A stretch of 64,000 nucleotides of DNA, from assembly GCA_029990175.1 (NCBI GenBank), contig JARKIP010000023.1, positions 25,315,501 through 25,379,500 of the forward strand, given 5' to 3'. This stretch comes from Petunia secreta. Taxonomy: Eukaryota > Streptophyta > Magnoliopsida > Solanales > Solanaceae. Positions 23,819-34,184 of the stretch are shown piece after piece. A program made the position numbers and the translations under genes. How positions within the stretch are numbered: the first letter of the stretch is position 1; each line of letters starts with the position of its first letter. The notes beneath the pieces were generated by a model. The model ran no database searches, had not been told where the DNA came from, and worked only from the letters and a program-made list of their open reading frames with translations.

Positions 23819-24007
23819 CTACAGAAAGAAATAAAAAACAAAATCAGGAAAGTAAAGAGATAGAATAAGGAGACAAGAAGCAATGTCTTGCTTTTCATTG
23901 AATTTGAAAGATAAAAGGGTTTGACATCATAACGAGCAAAATAAATACACTTGGATTACAACCCTTAGAATAACCAAGTATACAGAAAGGATAACAAAAC
24001 TTGCTAC
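23819..24007 (-). other. Probable intron between protease/G-patch and RT
   Basis: On the - strand the donor reads ATTG/GTAGCAAG and the acceptor TTTCTTTCTGTAG/CTATG after a long pyrimidine run. That gives a 189 base intron. Removing it keeps the frame open from the segment ending at 24008 into the RT frame. An intron at this place is a known feature of Ogre elements. Splicing itself is inferred. Confidence 0.8.
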
Positions 24008-24606
24008 CAATAGCCCCTAGTGGGGAGAGGCGTGGATTCCCAGTTGTTCAGCTTCACATCAGGGCGAATGTTCTGGATTTCTGCATTGCTAGGTCCTTCG
24101 CCAGTTTGCACCATGTTGATGCCAAAGACGTGCCTCAGGTCTGACAGTAGCTTCCTTTGTTCTTCAGTCTCCTCAGTATTCTTGGAAGCGGCCTTGCCTC
24201 CACCAGGCCTTGTGAAAGATTGAGCGAGGCAAGGGACAGGCTTCTCGAGAGATCATTCTTGTTTCTTCATCTTCCTAGCTCTTGCTCTGTTTGCAGCTGT
24301 GGGCTTGTATCCCAGACCCCAGGTACCTCGAATGCCAAGTGGACTAATTGGTCGCGACATTCCTTGTAGCGCTGCCCCGAGACCTTTCCCGGGCTGGAAA
24401 CCGTGCTTCAACATTTCCGTAGCCATCATGACTGCTGCTTCTGACAATCTTGCTTGGGGTAAAGGCTTGCCTTCAAGAATCTCCTCCACATGGACCGCTT
24501 CAAATGCTTGATACATCAGAGTTGGGCTATCATTAGTGACCTCAATAACTGGAATAGACGGATCCTTGTAGATTGACAAATCTCCCTCTCCGTGTACCAT
24601 GATCAT
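24008..24606 (-). pseudogene. Element C G-patch region and linker to the intron
   Basis: Follows protease in the same frame after a stop at 24614-24616. The segment 24606-24253 contains a G-patch domain: a helix (SEAAVMMATEMLKHGFQP) followed by GKGLGAALQG, GIRGTWGLGYKP and a basic tail RARARKMKKQE. G-patch domains bind RNA or partner helicases in other proteins. In retroviruses and Ogre-like elements one can follow protease. A stop after KKQE and a frameshift lead to a short second segment (about 24240-24010) that runs into the intron donor. Confidence 0.82.
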
Positions 24607-24616
24607 CTCACGATTC

Positions 24617-25773
24617 TATTTAAACTTGATAGTCTGGTGTAAGGTTGATGGTATTACGCCTGCCATATGGATCCAGGGTTTTCCCAACAACAGGTTGTAA
24701 GATGAATCCATATCAAGAACTTGGAAATCGATAGCAAAATCCACGGGCCCGATTGTCAGTATCAATTCTATCTCACCAATCGATTGTCGTTTCTCTCCAT
24801 CGAAAGCACGGATACTCATGGTGTTTGTCCGAATTTTGTCCATGTTGACTTTCAATCTCTTTAAGGTAGACAATGGACAGATGTTCAAACCGGACCCACC
24901 ATCAACTAGTACCCTTGTGATATAAGAATTGTCACACTTGACAGTTAGATGCAGTGCTTTGTTGTGACCAGTGCCTTCCATTGGCAGTTCCTTGTCAGTG
25001 AAAGTGATCCTGTTTACCTCAGAGATACGACTTGCGACTTCTTCAAGATTGCTGACGGTCATCTTCTCGGAGACATAAGCCTCATTCAGTATTTTCAACA
25101 GAGCATGGCAGTGTGCCTCAGAATGCATCAACAAGGACAACAAAGAAATTTGAGCAGGGGTCTTCCTCAGCTGCTCCACAATGGAGTAATCTTGCACTCT
25201 CATCTTCTTCAGGAATTCCTCTGCCTCTTTCTCGGTGACAGGTTCCTTGATTGGGCCCTGATTTTCTCTAGCATGCTTTGCTTTTCTTAACTCTTCCGGG
25301 GTAAAGCACCGCCCAGAACGGGTAAGACCGCCAACTTGTGTTTTTTCCGCTACAACCTCCTTTCCCTTGGATGTTACCAATGCCTTGTCATAATTCCATG
25401 GGACAGCATTAGTGTTTCTCATAGGAATCTGAGGTGCACTCTTTATGACAACAGGATCACACAACTTGTTTTGATCATCTTCACACGGTGCTCTTCTTAT
25501 AACCAACTTTGGTTTGGCCACACAATCCGCCTCCTCTCCATTTTTGTTGGTCCTTTGGATCACCAATTTTGGTTTTTCAGCCACCTCTTCCTTTCGCTCA
25601 ACGGCTCTTCTCAAAGTCAATACTGGTTTGCTCAGCTGGATAGGATGCCCCACTTTCCCCGGCACAACCGAAAGAATTGGTTGCATCCTTTCAACTCCAA
25701 TTGTTATAGCATCGACCGACACTATTGGCCTTGCTGACTCATCTTCGAATCCCCCTTCACATGTACCCACCAT
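24617..25773 (-). pseudogene. Element C protease
   Basis: Retropepsin of the Tat type. The N-terminal half is a low-complexity linker rich in Lys, Pro and Val with repeated KPKLVIxR segments (about 25490-25580). A helical segment before protease reads ISLLSLLMHSEAHCHALLKIL. The catalytic loop is VLVDGGSGLNICPL at about 24880-24920, in which DGG stands where many proteases have DTG or DSG. The C-terminal NLLLGKPWIH block is near 24660-24700. A frameshift joins it to gag near 25770, and a stop at 24614-24616 separates it from the G-patch. Confidence 0.88.
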
Positions 25774-27627
25774 ATGTTACATCATGGACCGGCAAAGGAT
25801 TGCGATTAATGTTCGGCGTTTCTGCATCTTCGATCACAATTTGGCTATTGTCAATCAGATCTTGCACTGCTTTCTTGAGAAAATAACAATCTTCTGTATC
25901 ATGTCCTGGTGCGCCCAAATGGTATTCACAACGCCGAGAGTGGTCCACTTTCCCAATGGGCTGCATGTTTCCTTGAATTGGCTTTATCATATCCAAGGCT
26001 CTCAATTTCTCGAAGATATTGGTGTAAGATTCTCCGATTGGTGTAAATTCTCCCTTTTTCTCCTCTCGGGCTTTCTGAATTCAGCTCTTGGACGGAAGCC
26101 TGCAGGACCTCTTGGTCGGTAGGTAGGGTTTGGCGGAGCCTGATAATGATTAGGGGGAGCTTGGTGCGTATGATATGTATGCTGTGGGGCTGGGGCACGC
26201 CATTGCGGATAGGATGTTGGAGCATATGGCTGTGCTGCATGTACAGAGTATTGGGGCGGATGCATGGAGTATTGTGCATTTTGTGGCGGGTAATAGTGTT
26301 GTAAGGGGGGTGTTTGTGGAGCTTGGTATGAATTATGTTGATTGTATCGCTCCTCGTTCCACTTTCGTGGACGTGACCCTACCATGGCTACATCCTCTTT
26401 CTTCTTCTTACCAAACCCTGCTGCCCCAGTTTGCACAGCCTGTGTAGTCGCCTTTAGTGCAGTCTGGCTCACAATCTTACCAGCTTTGACTCCTCTCTCA
26501 ATAATTTCTCCCATCTTGACGACTTCACTAAACGGTTTCCCAAATGCGGCTATCAATGAACCATAGAACGCCTCATCCTGTGCCTCGATGAACAAACGGA
26601 CCATGTCGTCGTCCGAGATTGCGGGGCTCACTCGAGCGGCCTGCTCGCGCCATCTGAGGGCGTACTCCCTAAAGCTTTCGCTTGGCTTCTTTTTTATCGC
26701 ATCCAAAGAGGATCGATCCGGCAAAACCTCAATGTGGTACTTGTACTGGTCGTAGAATGTCTGCGCCATATCCTCAAATGACAACCATTTAGTTAAATCC
26801 TACCTCATGAACCATTCGGCAGCTGCGCCCCCCAAGCTTTCAGAAAAATATGCTATCAACAGTTTGTCTTTCTTGACCCCTCTCATTTTGTTGCAGTAGG
26901 TTTTCATATGAATCCTTGGATCTCCTTGCCCGGTGTATAGATCAAACTTTGGCACTATGAGCCCATCTGGCAATTGCAATTCAGGGTAGGGACAAAGATC
27001 CTTGAAAGAGATGTTAGTATGATCTCCATATCCTTGAATGTTCCTTACTGCTTGTTCTAGGCCCTTCATCTTTCTCAGAACCTCGCTCTCATCAAGCTTT
27101 CCTGAACGATCAACCTCAACTTGAGACTCGCGATGGAACCCCTGATCATATGAGTCACTGTGTCAGAAATGGGGTTCATGGTGCCGATCATAATGATGAT
27201 CCCCAGCCTGGAGATGTGGTTCACTGTTTGATCTGGCCATGGCAGGCCTAGCTGGGCCCCGAAAAACTGGAACCTTTGGGGGAGGTAGTCCATACTGTCC
27301 CTGTGGTGGATGTTGTCCATACTGCCCTTGTAGTGGAGGTGGTGGTTGTGGCGCATGAGGGCGCACTTCAGCTTCTTTCGTTGCACCATGGTTAGGTCCA
27401 AAACCAGGGGGATAGGTAGGATCCTCGACCGCCGTAGATGTGCCTGGTGCTCGCTGGCTAGCTGTTGGCACAAGCCCCTCCAGGAGGTTTGGCATGGGAG
27501 GAGGTGCCCGTCCCGTGGTTATCGCATGATGCATGTCTACCAGGGATTGCTTCAAAGTCAGGGCCTCTTCTGTCGTCCTATCATTTTCTTCAGAACCGGC
27601 ATCAGATTTGTCGCCTTCAGTGGCCAT
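25757..27627 (-). pseudogene. gag: Element C gag
   Basis: Capsid protein of the Tat type. Start chosen at the ATG of 27627 (MATEGDKSD). The N-terminal third is Pro/Gln-rich, with YGQHPPQGQYG repeats. The capsid core runs from KFDLYTGQGDPRIHMKTYCNKM (about 26870-26940) through LFIEAQDEAFYGSLIAAFGKPFSEVV (about 26520-26600). A Tyr/Pro/His-rich stretch follows. The C-terminus has a Cys-His motif, CEYHLGAPGHDTEDCYFLKK (about 25880-25930), in place of a classical knuckle. In-frame stops lie near 27163 and 26800. A frameshift near 26065 separates the C-terminal part. Confidence 0.92.
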
Positions 27628-28121
27628 GTTACCAAATGGAATTTCAGATCTTTTTGAGAGTGGGGTAATGGCAGAGTGCTGCACCGAATCACGGGTAATC
27701 TATACTTGTCTGCAAACAAAACAGGTTAAGAAACACAATTTTTACAAGTTAATCGTGCCTACAAGCCTATGGTCGTCATGCGTCATCCCGAAACGGTTTA
27801 GATTAGATTCCCAAGTGTATTGTTTGAGTCTTCTTTCTTTTCTTTCTTTTTTTTCCAAAGAGAGGCCAGAGGGTGAAACAAATTGACACATAAAAAATAA
27901 ACAAAAGATTTTCATTACTAAGATAATGCAAAACATACAGTGCTCTACGGCACAACCTTAGAAACGTACAAATGACTGAAAATGGAAATAAATAACTACT
28001 ACCAAAAGCAACATAAAATACAATATGCCAAGATGCTAAATGAGTGACAAAACAAAACAATAAGCTGCATCATCTCGGACTAATATATCTGCTAAGGCAA
28101 CCCTGTCTCAGCGTCAACTGG
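27628..28121 (-). other. Spacer between ORF1 and gag in element C
   Basis: About 490 bases with AT-rich, CTTTCTTTT-like runs and no frame related to a known protein. It may contain signals for gag translation or splicing, but I see none that I can name. Confidence 0.6.
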
Positions 28122-29981
28122 CTACTCTAGGTCAGACTCATGCGGCTCCTCGGGATCTTCTTCTGCTGGTGGCAAAGGCTGGCTCAAAACATCATGCAAT
28201 ACGTGCACTCGCTGAGATATATTCCTGGCATAATCAGGAGCCTCAATGAGGATAGTCCTGTTGGATGAGTTCCTATGATCTTGGCACATCCTAGCCACAT
28301 AGTCGGCCAGTTGCCGCACGTGTTCCTGACCTTGATCACTGACTCTCTTTGACACGGCTATCTGCTGAAGCTGGCTCGTGGCTAATCTCAATGTATCATT
28401 TTTCAAAATCACTGTCTCATCAAGTTGTTTATGAAGCCGATCGATGTTCCCAAGGCACTTATCTGCAAATCTGTCGCTCTCGGCCTGGGCGGCTAGGGCG
28501 GTGTCCCTCTCGGCCAAGGCTTTACGGTGCAAGTCATGCAGTCGCCTGATAGTATCTGAGTATTGATGTGTCAAGTCCTCGATTTCAGACTGAGCGGCTC
28601 TAGCAGCATCTCTCTCTGCAGCTAAACCATGTATGGTAGCACGGTACTCCTGTTCAATCTCACGCTTGGCCATCCGAACCTGCATCTCCAATCGAGCCTC
28701 AAGGTCAACCACGCCTATACTCGACCTAGCTGGCATCTCTCTAGGTATGGGCTGGTGGCGATACCATGACTCGTACTCCTGAGTGACCTCTCCTATGAGT
28801 CCATTCTGAACCTGAGTCTTTTTCGTGAGGTAACGCCTAGTGTCCCACAAGTTCAAGATCTTTCCCCTGTGGGTAAATAGTCCTAGAGGATAGACTAAGA
28901 CATAAGCGCTCATATCCTCAACTATCGGGACCACCTGTCGTCGCCCCAACTGCCTGAGTACCCGCAGAAGGGCATAAGGCTGGGCTGCTTCAAGACCCAT
29001 CTGAACTAAAAAGGGGCGCTCGATACATCGATGCACAACCTTCTCCATAGAAAGCCAGTTATACTGCCACAATATCTTATCTGCTGTAACGGAATCCAAG
29101 CACGATCTCCAAGCACGCTCGCCATCTGGAAACTTAAACTTCTCGATATGTTCGAAGTGATAACCGAGATAGCCAAAGTCAAAGCAACCAGCAATAGGAT
29201 GAGAAGAGCGGGGGCGTATGTGCTCCAAAAACCATACTTGCAATAAGAAGTTACACCCCTCGAAGAACTCATTTTCGCCTTTGCAGCATCGAGTCAAGGC
29301 ATGAAAAATACTTCCCAAAATTGTCTGAACGATCGTGGGATTTGGTGCTTTTTCAAACAGGGCCACCATAATCCAACTAACTCTAATGGATATCCTCTTA
29401 TGCGGCAATGGAAAGACCAATAACCCTAGAAGAGCAAACACAAAAACCTTCGGACAAATTTGCACCCATTCATTATATCTTCGCTTGTCATGAAACTCGA
29501 AGCTATGCCGTTTGAAACCACTATCACACCCGAATCGAGCATAGAGGTAGTCAAATGAAACCCAACCATGGCTAGTACTAGCAATAGAGGTATCTACTCG
29601 CATCCGGATGTTTTGAAAGAAATCATGGGCATTGACATTTTTTGGGGCAATCATTCTCTTTTCATGTAAATCTAGCTTAATGAGCCCGGCTATTTCCTCG
29701 AGTGTAGGCGTCATCTCAAAGCCTTTGAAACAGAAGGTATTACTGTTTGGGTTCCAGAGTCCGACTAGTGCACTAACCAAATCTCGGTGCGGCACAATAT
29801 CTTTAGTCACAAGGTCAGTCAGAAAGCCAATCTTCCTTTGGACAGAACCTTGCTGCATCTCGCTCATGCTCTTCCACCATGACCTCAACAATTCGGGTGG
29901 GCCGTCAGTCATCATGATAGATGGTGGGGTGGCATCGGTAGGGTACTTTCTCTTGCTAGACCTAGAAGACGATGCAACCAT
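28122..29981 (-). CDS. Element C ORF1, plant-mobile-domain-like protein with C-terminal coiled coil
   Basis: An intact frame upstream of gag, as in Ogre elements, whose ORF1 has no established function. The start is put at 29981 (ACC ATG GTT, MVASSSRS) rather than 21 bases upstream, because the context is better. It gives about 619 residues. A short basic Ser/Arg/Lys leader is followed by a globular part. Within it, LVSALVGLWNPNSNTFCFKG and FEMTPTLEEIAGLI (residues about 80-115) resemble the plant mobile domain found in transposon-derived plant proteins. From about residue 420 to 590 it is highly charged and heptad-like (EIEQEYRATIHGLAAERDAA and following), a probable coiled coil. The end is acidic (EEDPEEPHESDLE). 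No stop or frameshift interrupts it, unlike gag and pol next to it. Confidence 0.82.
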   Translation of the reverse strand: MVASSSRSSKRKYPTDATPPSIMMTDGPPELLRSWWKSMSEMQQGSVQRKIGFLTDLVTKDIVPHRDLVSALVGLWNPNSNTFCFKGFEMTPTLEEIAGLIKLDLHEKRMIAPKNVNAHDFFQNIRMRVDTSIASTSHGWVSFDYLYARFGCDSGFKRHSFEFHDKRRYNEWVQICPKVFVFALLGLLVFPLPHKRISIRVSWIMVALFEKAPNPTIVQTILGSIFHALTRCCKGENEFFEGCNFLLQVWFLEHIRPRSSHPIAGCFDFGYLGYHFEHIEKFKFPDGERAWRSCLDSVTADKILWQYNWLSMEKVVHRCIERPFLVQMGLEAAQPYALLRVLRQLGRRQVVPIVEDMSAYVLVYPLGLFTHRGKILNLWDTRRYLTKKTQVQNGLIGEVTQEYESWYRHQPIPREMPARSSIGVVDLEARLEMQVRMAKREIEQEYRATIHGLAAERDAARAAQSEIEDLTHQYSDTIRRLHDLHRKALAERDTALAAQAESDRFADKCLGNIDRLHKQLDETVILKNDTLRLATSQLQQIAVSKRVSDQGQEHVRQLADYVARMCQDHRNSSNRTILIEAPDYARNISQRVHVLHDVLSQPLPPAEEDPEEPHESDLE

Positions 29982-31244
29982 GGTACCTAAAACATATGTC
30001 ACTTAATTTAGACAAAACAAAAAGTACCTCGAAACATTGACAGACAAAACAAACTGATGTTTGAAACCTCCTCAAAATCTAACATGCGTTTGCCATTTGA
30101 GACTCGGATTTTCAACAAAGTTTGGCCATTACAACGGCATAAAATTGACCCAAAAGACTTTCGGCCAACCGAGGCACTTGCTAACTGTTGGAAAAATTGC
30201 CATTCTAGAGACGCAAATAAATTGACTCAAAATACTGTTGCAACACGAAACAGACTCTTGGACTTTCCACAAAATTGGGCATAGGGCGGTTGCCACAATG
30301 GAACTCAGCTATTTTTTTTCCAAAAAATTTACCATTATAACGGCATAAAATTGAACCCAACGAATCCTTCGACCAACCAGGGCACTTGGAAACTTAAAAT
30401 ATTTTGCCATTATAATGGTATCAAAAACTATCTCCCAAAAGTTGACAACTTCGGTATGAAAATTCTTTTCTTTTCTTTCTCTTCTTTTTTTTCCTTTTTT
30501 TTTTTTTGAAAAATTTCGCCATTATGATGACGTAAAAATATACTCAAAATTTTCCGACACATAAATCGTTGCAAAATTTCTTTTTCGACATCATGACCCC
30601 AAACAGGAAATGTATTAAACAACAAAATCTACAAACTGAAATTCACCCTACTTCCTCTCTTTCTTTCATTCATTTTTCGTTTTCCTTTTTTTTCTTTTGA
30701 AATCCGCCCTTTCCCGATTCGGTCAGCATGACGACCCTTCCTTCTAGATGCAACACAGAAAATGCTTCGGACGTATCTCGACGCCAAGGAGTCATCCTAG
30801 ACAAGTGCGGTACCGGTGTGCCGCACCTCACTAAGTCAAATATGATGCAGATAATTGGGCCTAAAGGTTTAACTCTAGGTGATACAACTGACTCGGTGTC
30901 TAGACTGGCTCATAACCCGGTGGACAAACCGGGCGGAAAGCGCATCAGGGCCATCCAGAAACAGTGTGTCCGGCCTAAAACCCCGTCACGCCTTCCTCCT
31001 AAATCATGGGTAATTTTAGTAAGAAGGCCCAGATGCTGCAAGCAATCTGGTAAGTGTAAGTGTGCAAGTGTTCCAGAGACTCAGAGGTGTACGTGAAGAA
31101 GACAGTTTATATACAATTCAACAAAATCAAAGCGGTAACATTCAAATTTCTATGTGATAACGGCAAACATATAACAACCAGATATTTAATAAATTAAAAC
31201 ATGCGACAATTTATCAAAGCCGGAGATTCTAGTTTTCACTAATC
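29982..31244 (-). other. Element C 5' untranslated leader with diverged repeats
   Basis: About 1.25 kb between ORF1 and the primer site. From about 30110 to 30545 the motif GCCATTATAACGGCATAAAA recurs four to five times in diverged form, with ACCAACCGAGGCACTTG-like text between. T-rich runs lie at 30300, 30480 and 30690. No coding frame is convincing. Confidence 0.65.
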
Positions 31245-31262
31245 TCCCCAGCGGAGTCGCCA
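31245..31262 (-). promoter_or_regulatory. Element C primer-binding site, tRNA-Arg type
   Basis: The - strand reads TGGCGACTCCGCTGGGGA three bases inside the right LTR. This is the primer site described for Ogre elements, complementary to the 3' end of a tRNA-Arg. Confidence 0.93.
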
Positions 31263-31265
31263 AGC

Positions 31266-32192
31266 TGTCACGCCCCGTCATCGTCTCAAACTAACAGCTC
31301 CCCTATAATCAAAGACAAACACCATACTCCCTCCAATGTTGACTATAAACAGCCCCTCCAATCGTTTTACCCCACTTCAAAATAGAAACAGAAAAAGGGA
31401 AGAAAATAAGAAGAAGAAAAGCAACGAAATAACAGAGAAGAAAAAAACAAAGAAACGGGTATGGAGAGATGGGGTATTGGGAAACGGGGTATGGGAAGAG
31501 AGAAGGGAAGTAAGGAGAAGAGGAGGAAACAAAAAACTTACCGAAAAAAGCACAAGTGGCCGGATTTTTTGTTTGACCGCAACTTTGACCGTCGATCTAC
31601 GAAAATCGGCTTAGAATTTGGAGAAACTGATTTGAGAAATGGAATGGGGGGGTCGAGATCTTTCAAATGGTATATATATTGTATTTTTCCGGCCATCGGA
31701 GGTGGTGGCCGGCGGCGGAGCAGTGGTGGCTCCGCCGTGGGAGGCGAATTCCGGCGACCTTGGAAAAAATTGGCAAGAGTTTGCCTATTTTTGAGTTTGG
31801 GGAGAAAATGAATAAAATGGCAAACTTTGCCTTTATAAACAAAGGGGAAACAGGCCGGGTCATGAAGGTATTAGGTTGGGTCAACCAATAAAGTGGGCTA
31901 TTCCTTTTTTTTACAAATGGCCATTAAGAGGTCTACTCTATTTAAAATACACACAATCAGCTAGAATTAAACCACACAAAAAATTGTAATATTATCACAA
32001 TTAAACGTAAAATTATAACTAAACACATAACAAATATTTTTGTTAATTTTCAGTTTCCTTTTTCATTAAATGACAAATTTTAGCAAAAAATAAAAGATAA
32101 GATTCTAGGAAAATTCGACAAAAATTGATATGCAATTATCAAGGCTATTTGAGCAAATTTTAGTAATTTGGTGCCAAAATTAGGTGATTACA
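31266..32192 (-). repeat. Element C right LTR (5' LTR of the element, 927 bp)
   Basis: Nearly identical to the left LTR, 4 bp shorter. It carries the same purine-rich stretch, GC-rich segment and possible - strand TATA box. It ends GATTACA just before the GTATT copy of the target site. Confidence 0.94.
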
Positions 32193-34115
32193 GTATTTAC
32201 CTGTGATTATACCCTATTTATGCATTATAAATTTAATCGTGATTATATTATGTAATTCGGCATCATATAGGCTATATGTGAAGTACGTGTTAAGCTATGT
32301 TTATTTGTAAAATTACTGTATTTATAATATTTATTGATTATATGTAATTATTTATATTTAATTATTTTATATGTACATTTTCTTATATTTATACATAGTA
32401 TGTATGCTAAAATATTTTTTATTTTTTTTGAACCGTTGAGTTAATTATCAGTCCAATATCTCAATCCAATTTTAATTTTTTTGGGATTAAAATTCTTTTA
32501 AAGTTTAAATTATTTCAAATCCTTCAATTCGTTGAAACTAGACGAAAATATGTCCAAATATATTTTATGTCCTAGTTCTACTAAAGTATATAGACAAAAT
32601 ATATACTCTCTATTTTGACTAAATGCTTTCAATATTTGACTTGCCAAAACTTGCTATCAAATTTTCCCACATTTATATCCACAATTCAGCCCCAAAATCA
32701 CTCTCATTTTTCCAATCACCCAAATCACCTCCCCTATCAGCCCCAAGTCAAAAACACAATCCCTTACATCTCTCCCATCTCTCCACCCCTTGATTGAATC
32801 TACCTCCCCAACGGCTATTTCAAAATCTTGGCTATATACTTGTTGATTTTGCTTAACAAAGGGGGAAGGGGAGAGACACCATCAGTAGCCATACACACCA
32901 TCTCCAAATCCCTCTCCTCTCTCACCCATCCGTACATACAACACCACATTTTGATACACATAATTCTGATCAAATACCACCACCAAAGTGGTACCCCCAC
33001 CGCACCATACGAACACATCGACATTTACACACTCCACCGTACACAAAAACCAATACACACACACCAAAGATCAGAACAGATCGGGGAAGGGTGAGAGGAG
33101 TTCGAAACAGAGGGGAGGTCGGGACATCGATTGGGAAACAGAACTAGTGGCGCCACCAGCGACCACCGCCTGAAAACACCAAAATCGTGAACCCCAGTCG
33201 ATGGAGACTCCTTTTACTCTCTCTCTCTCCTCTGATTTATCGATCTGACACTGAAATTAAAAAAAGAAAGGAAGGGATTGACGGTGGGAGTCGCAGCAAC
33301 GCCGCTACAGCTTAGCAGTCGCTACTTCCTCAACTCGACTCCAATATTTGCTCTGCTCGTCGTTGTCTCTGAATCGCCGGATCCATTTGTTCTTGTCCTT
33401 TCCGTTGACAGCGATTTCAATCGATTATATACTCACCGAAAATTTGTCTGCAAGCCCGTTTGTTCATTATCACGGTCTTGATTGATTGTTGGGAAAATAT
33501 GGTTCGATATTGTTATGGTTTTTGGCCCTGCAGATCTGTTATCTAAATTGGAACCGGTTCTCTGTTGTGCGTCACTTGTATTTGGGCTATTGATATTTCT
33601 ATGTTTTTATCCGCACTTTATTATCAGATTGGGCTGGATAAGAAATTGTCTAACTATGACTATTTCACTGTTGATTGCATTGACTCGTTGAACCTCGGAT
33701 TATTCAGTTTCTCTTACTGATTTGGAAGTTGTATTACACAGATTATGGCCAGTGAAAGTAATCAACTAATTTATTTGAGGCCTAGGGACAGATTTGAACA
33801 TGATACTGCACTAAGGCCAATGATGTTTTGGAGGCCAATACAAGTCTCGTCCCGCATATGTCCCTTACGTATCCAGATAAAACAAAAAAGGAAAGGCGAT
33901 GATGATGAGTATACACTTTGAAAAATAAGCATAAAGTGTGTAGGACCGGTACCTGGCATGGCAACACGGCCGGCCACCGTTGTTTGAAGTCGTATCGAAG
34001 TCCTTAAATCTATATTCGATACGACGAAATCTGAGCCTAAAACCTTTAAAATCTATTTTCCTTTTTTTATTACTATTTTATATATTATTATTATTATTAT
34101 TATTTCTATCATTAC

Positions 34116-34184
<69 letters not shown>

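Larger units (their letters stand above)
16917..32192 (-). mobile_element. Element C: Ogre-like (Tat) Ty3/gypsy retrotransposon, nearly complete, in the 3' LTR of B
   Basis: LTRs lie at 16917-17847 and 31266-32192, start TGTCACGCCCC and end GATTACA. The flanks are GTATG (16912-16916) and GTATT (32193-32197), a TSD with one changed base. A tRNA-Arg primer site, an Ogre-type PPT, ORF1 ahead of gag, a G-patch after protease, an apparent intron before RT, and a second RNase H before integrase are all Ogre/Tat hallmarks. The element reads on the - strand and is 15.3 kb. The LTR copies are close: I count three differences in their first ~120 bases. This makes it younger than A and B. Several stops and two or three frameshifts disable it. 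Confidence 0.95.

Noticed and set aside
22643..27886. Many + strand open frames of 65 to 200 codons
   Set aside because: They lie antisense to the gag-pol of element C, show no family resemblance and are shadows of it.
31245..31262. tRNA gene signal
   Set aside because: Only the 18 bases complementary to a tRNA 3' end are present; this is a primer-binding site. The same holds for 864-881, 11921-11933 and 61295-61306.
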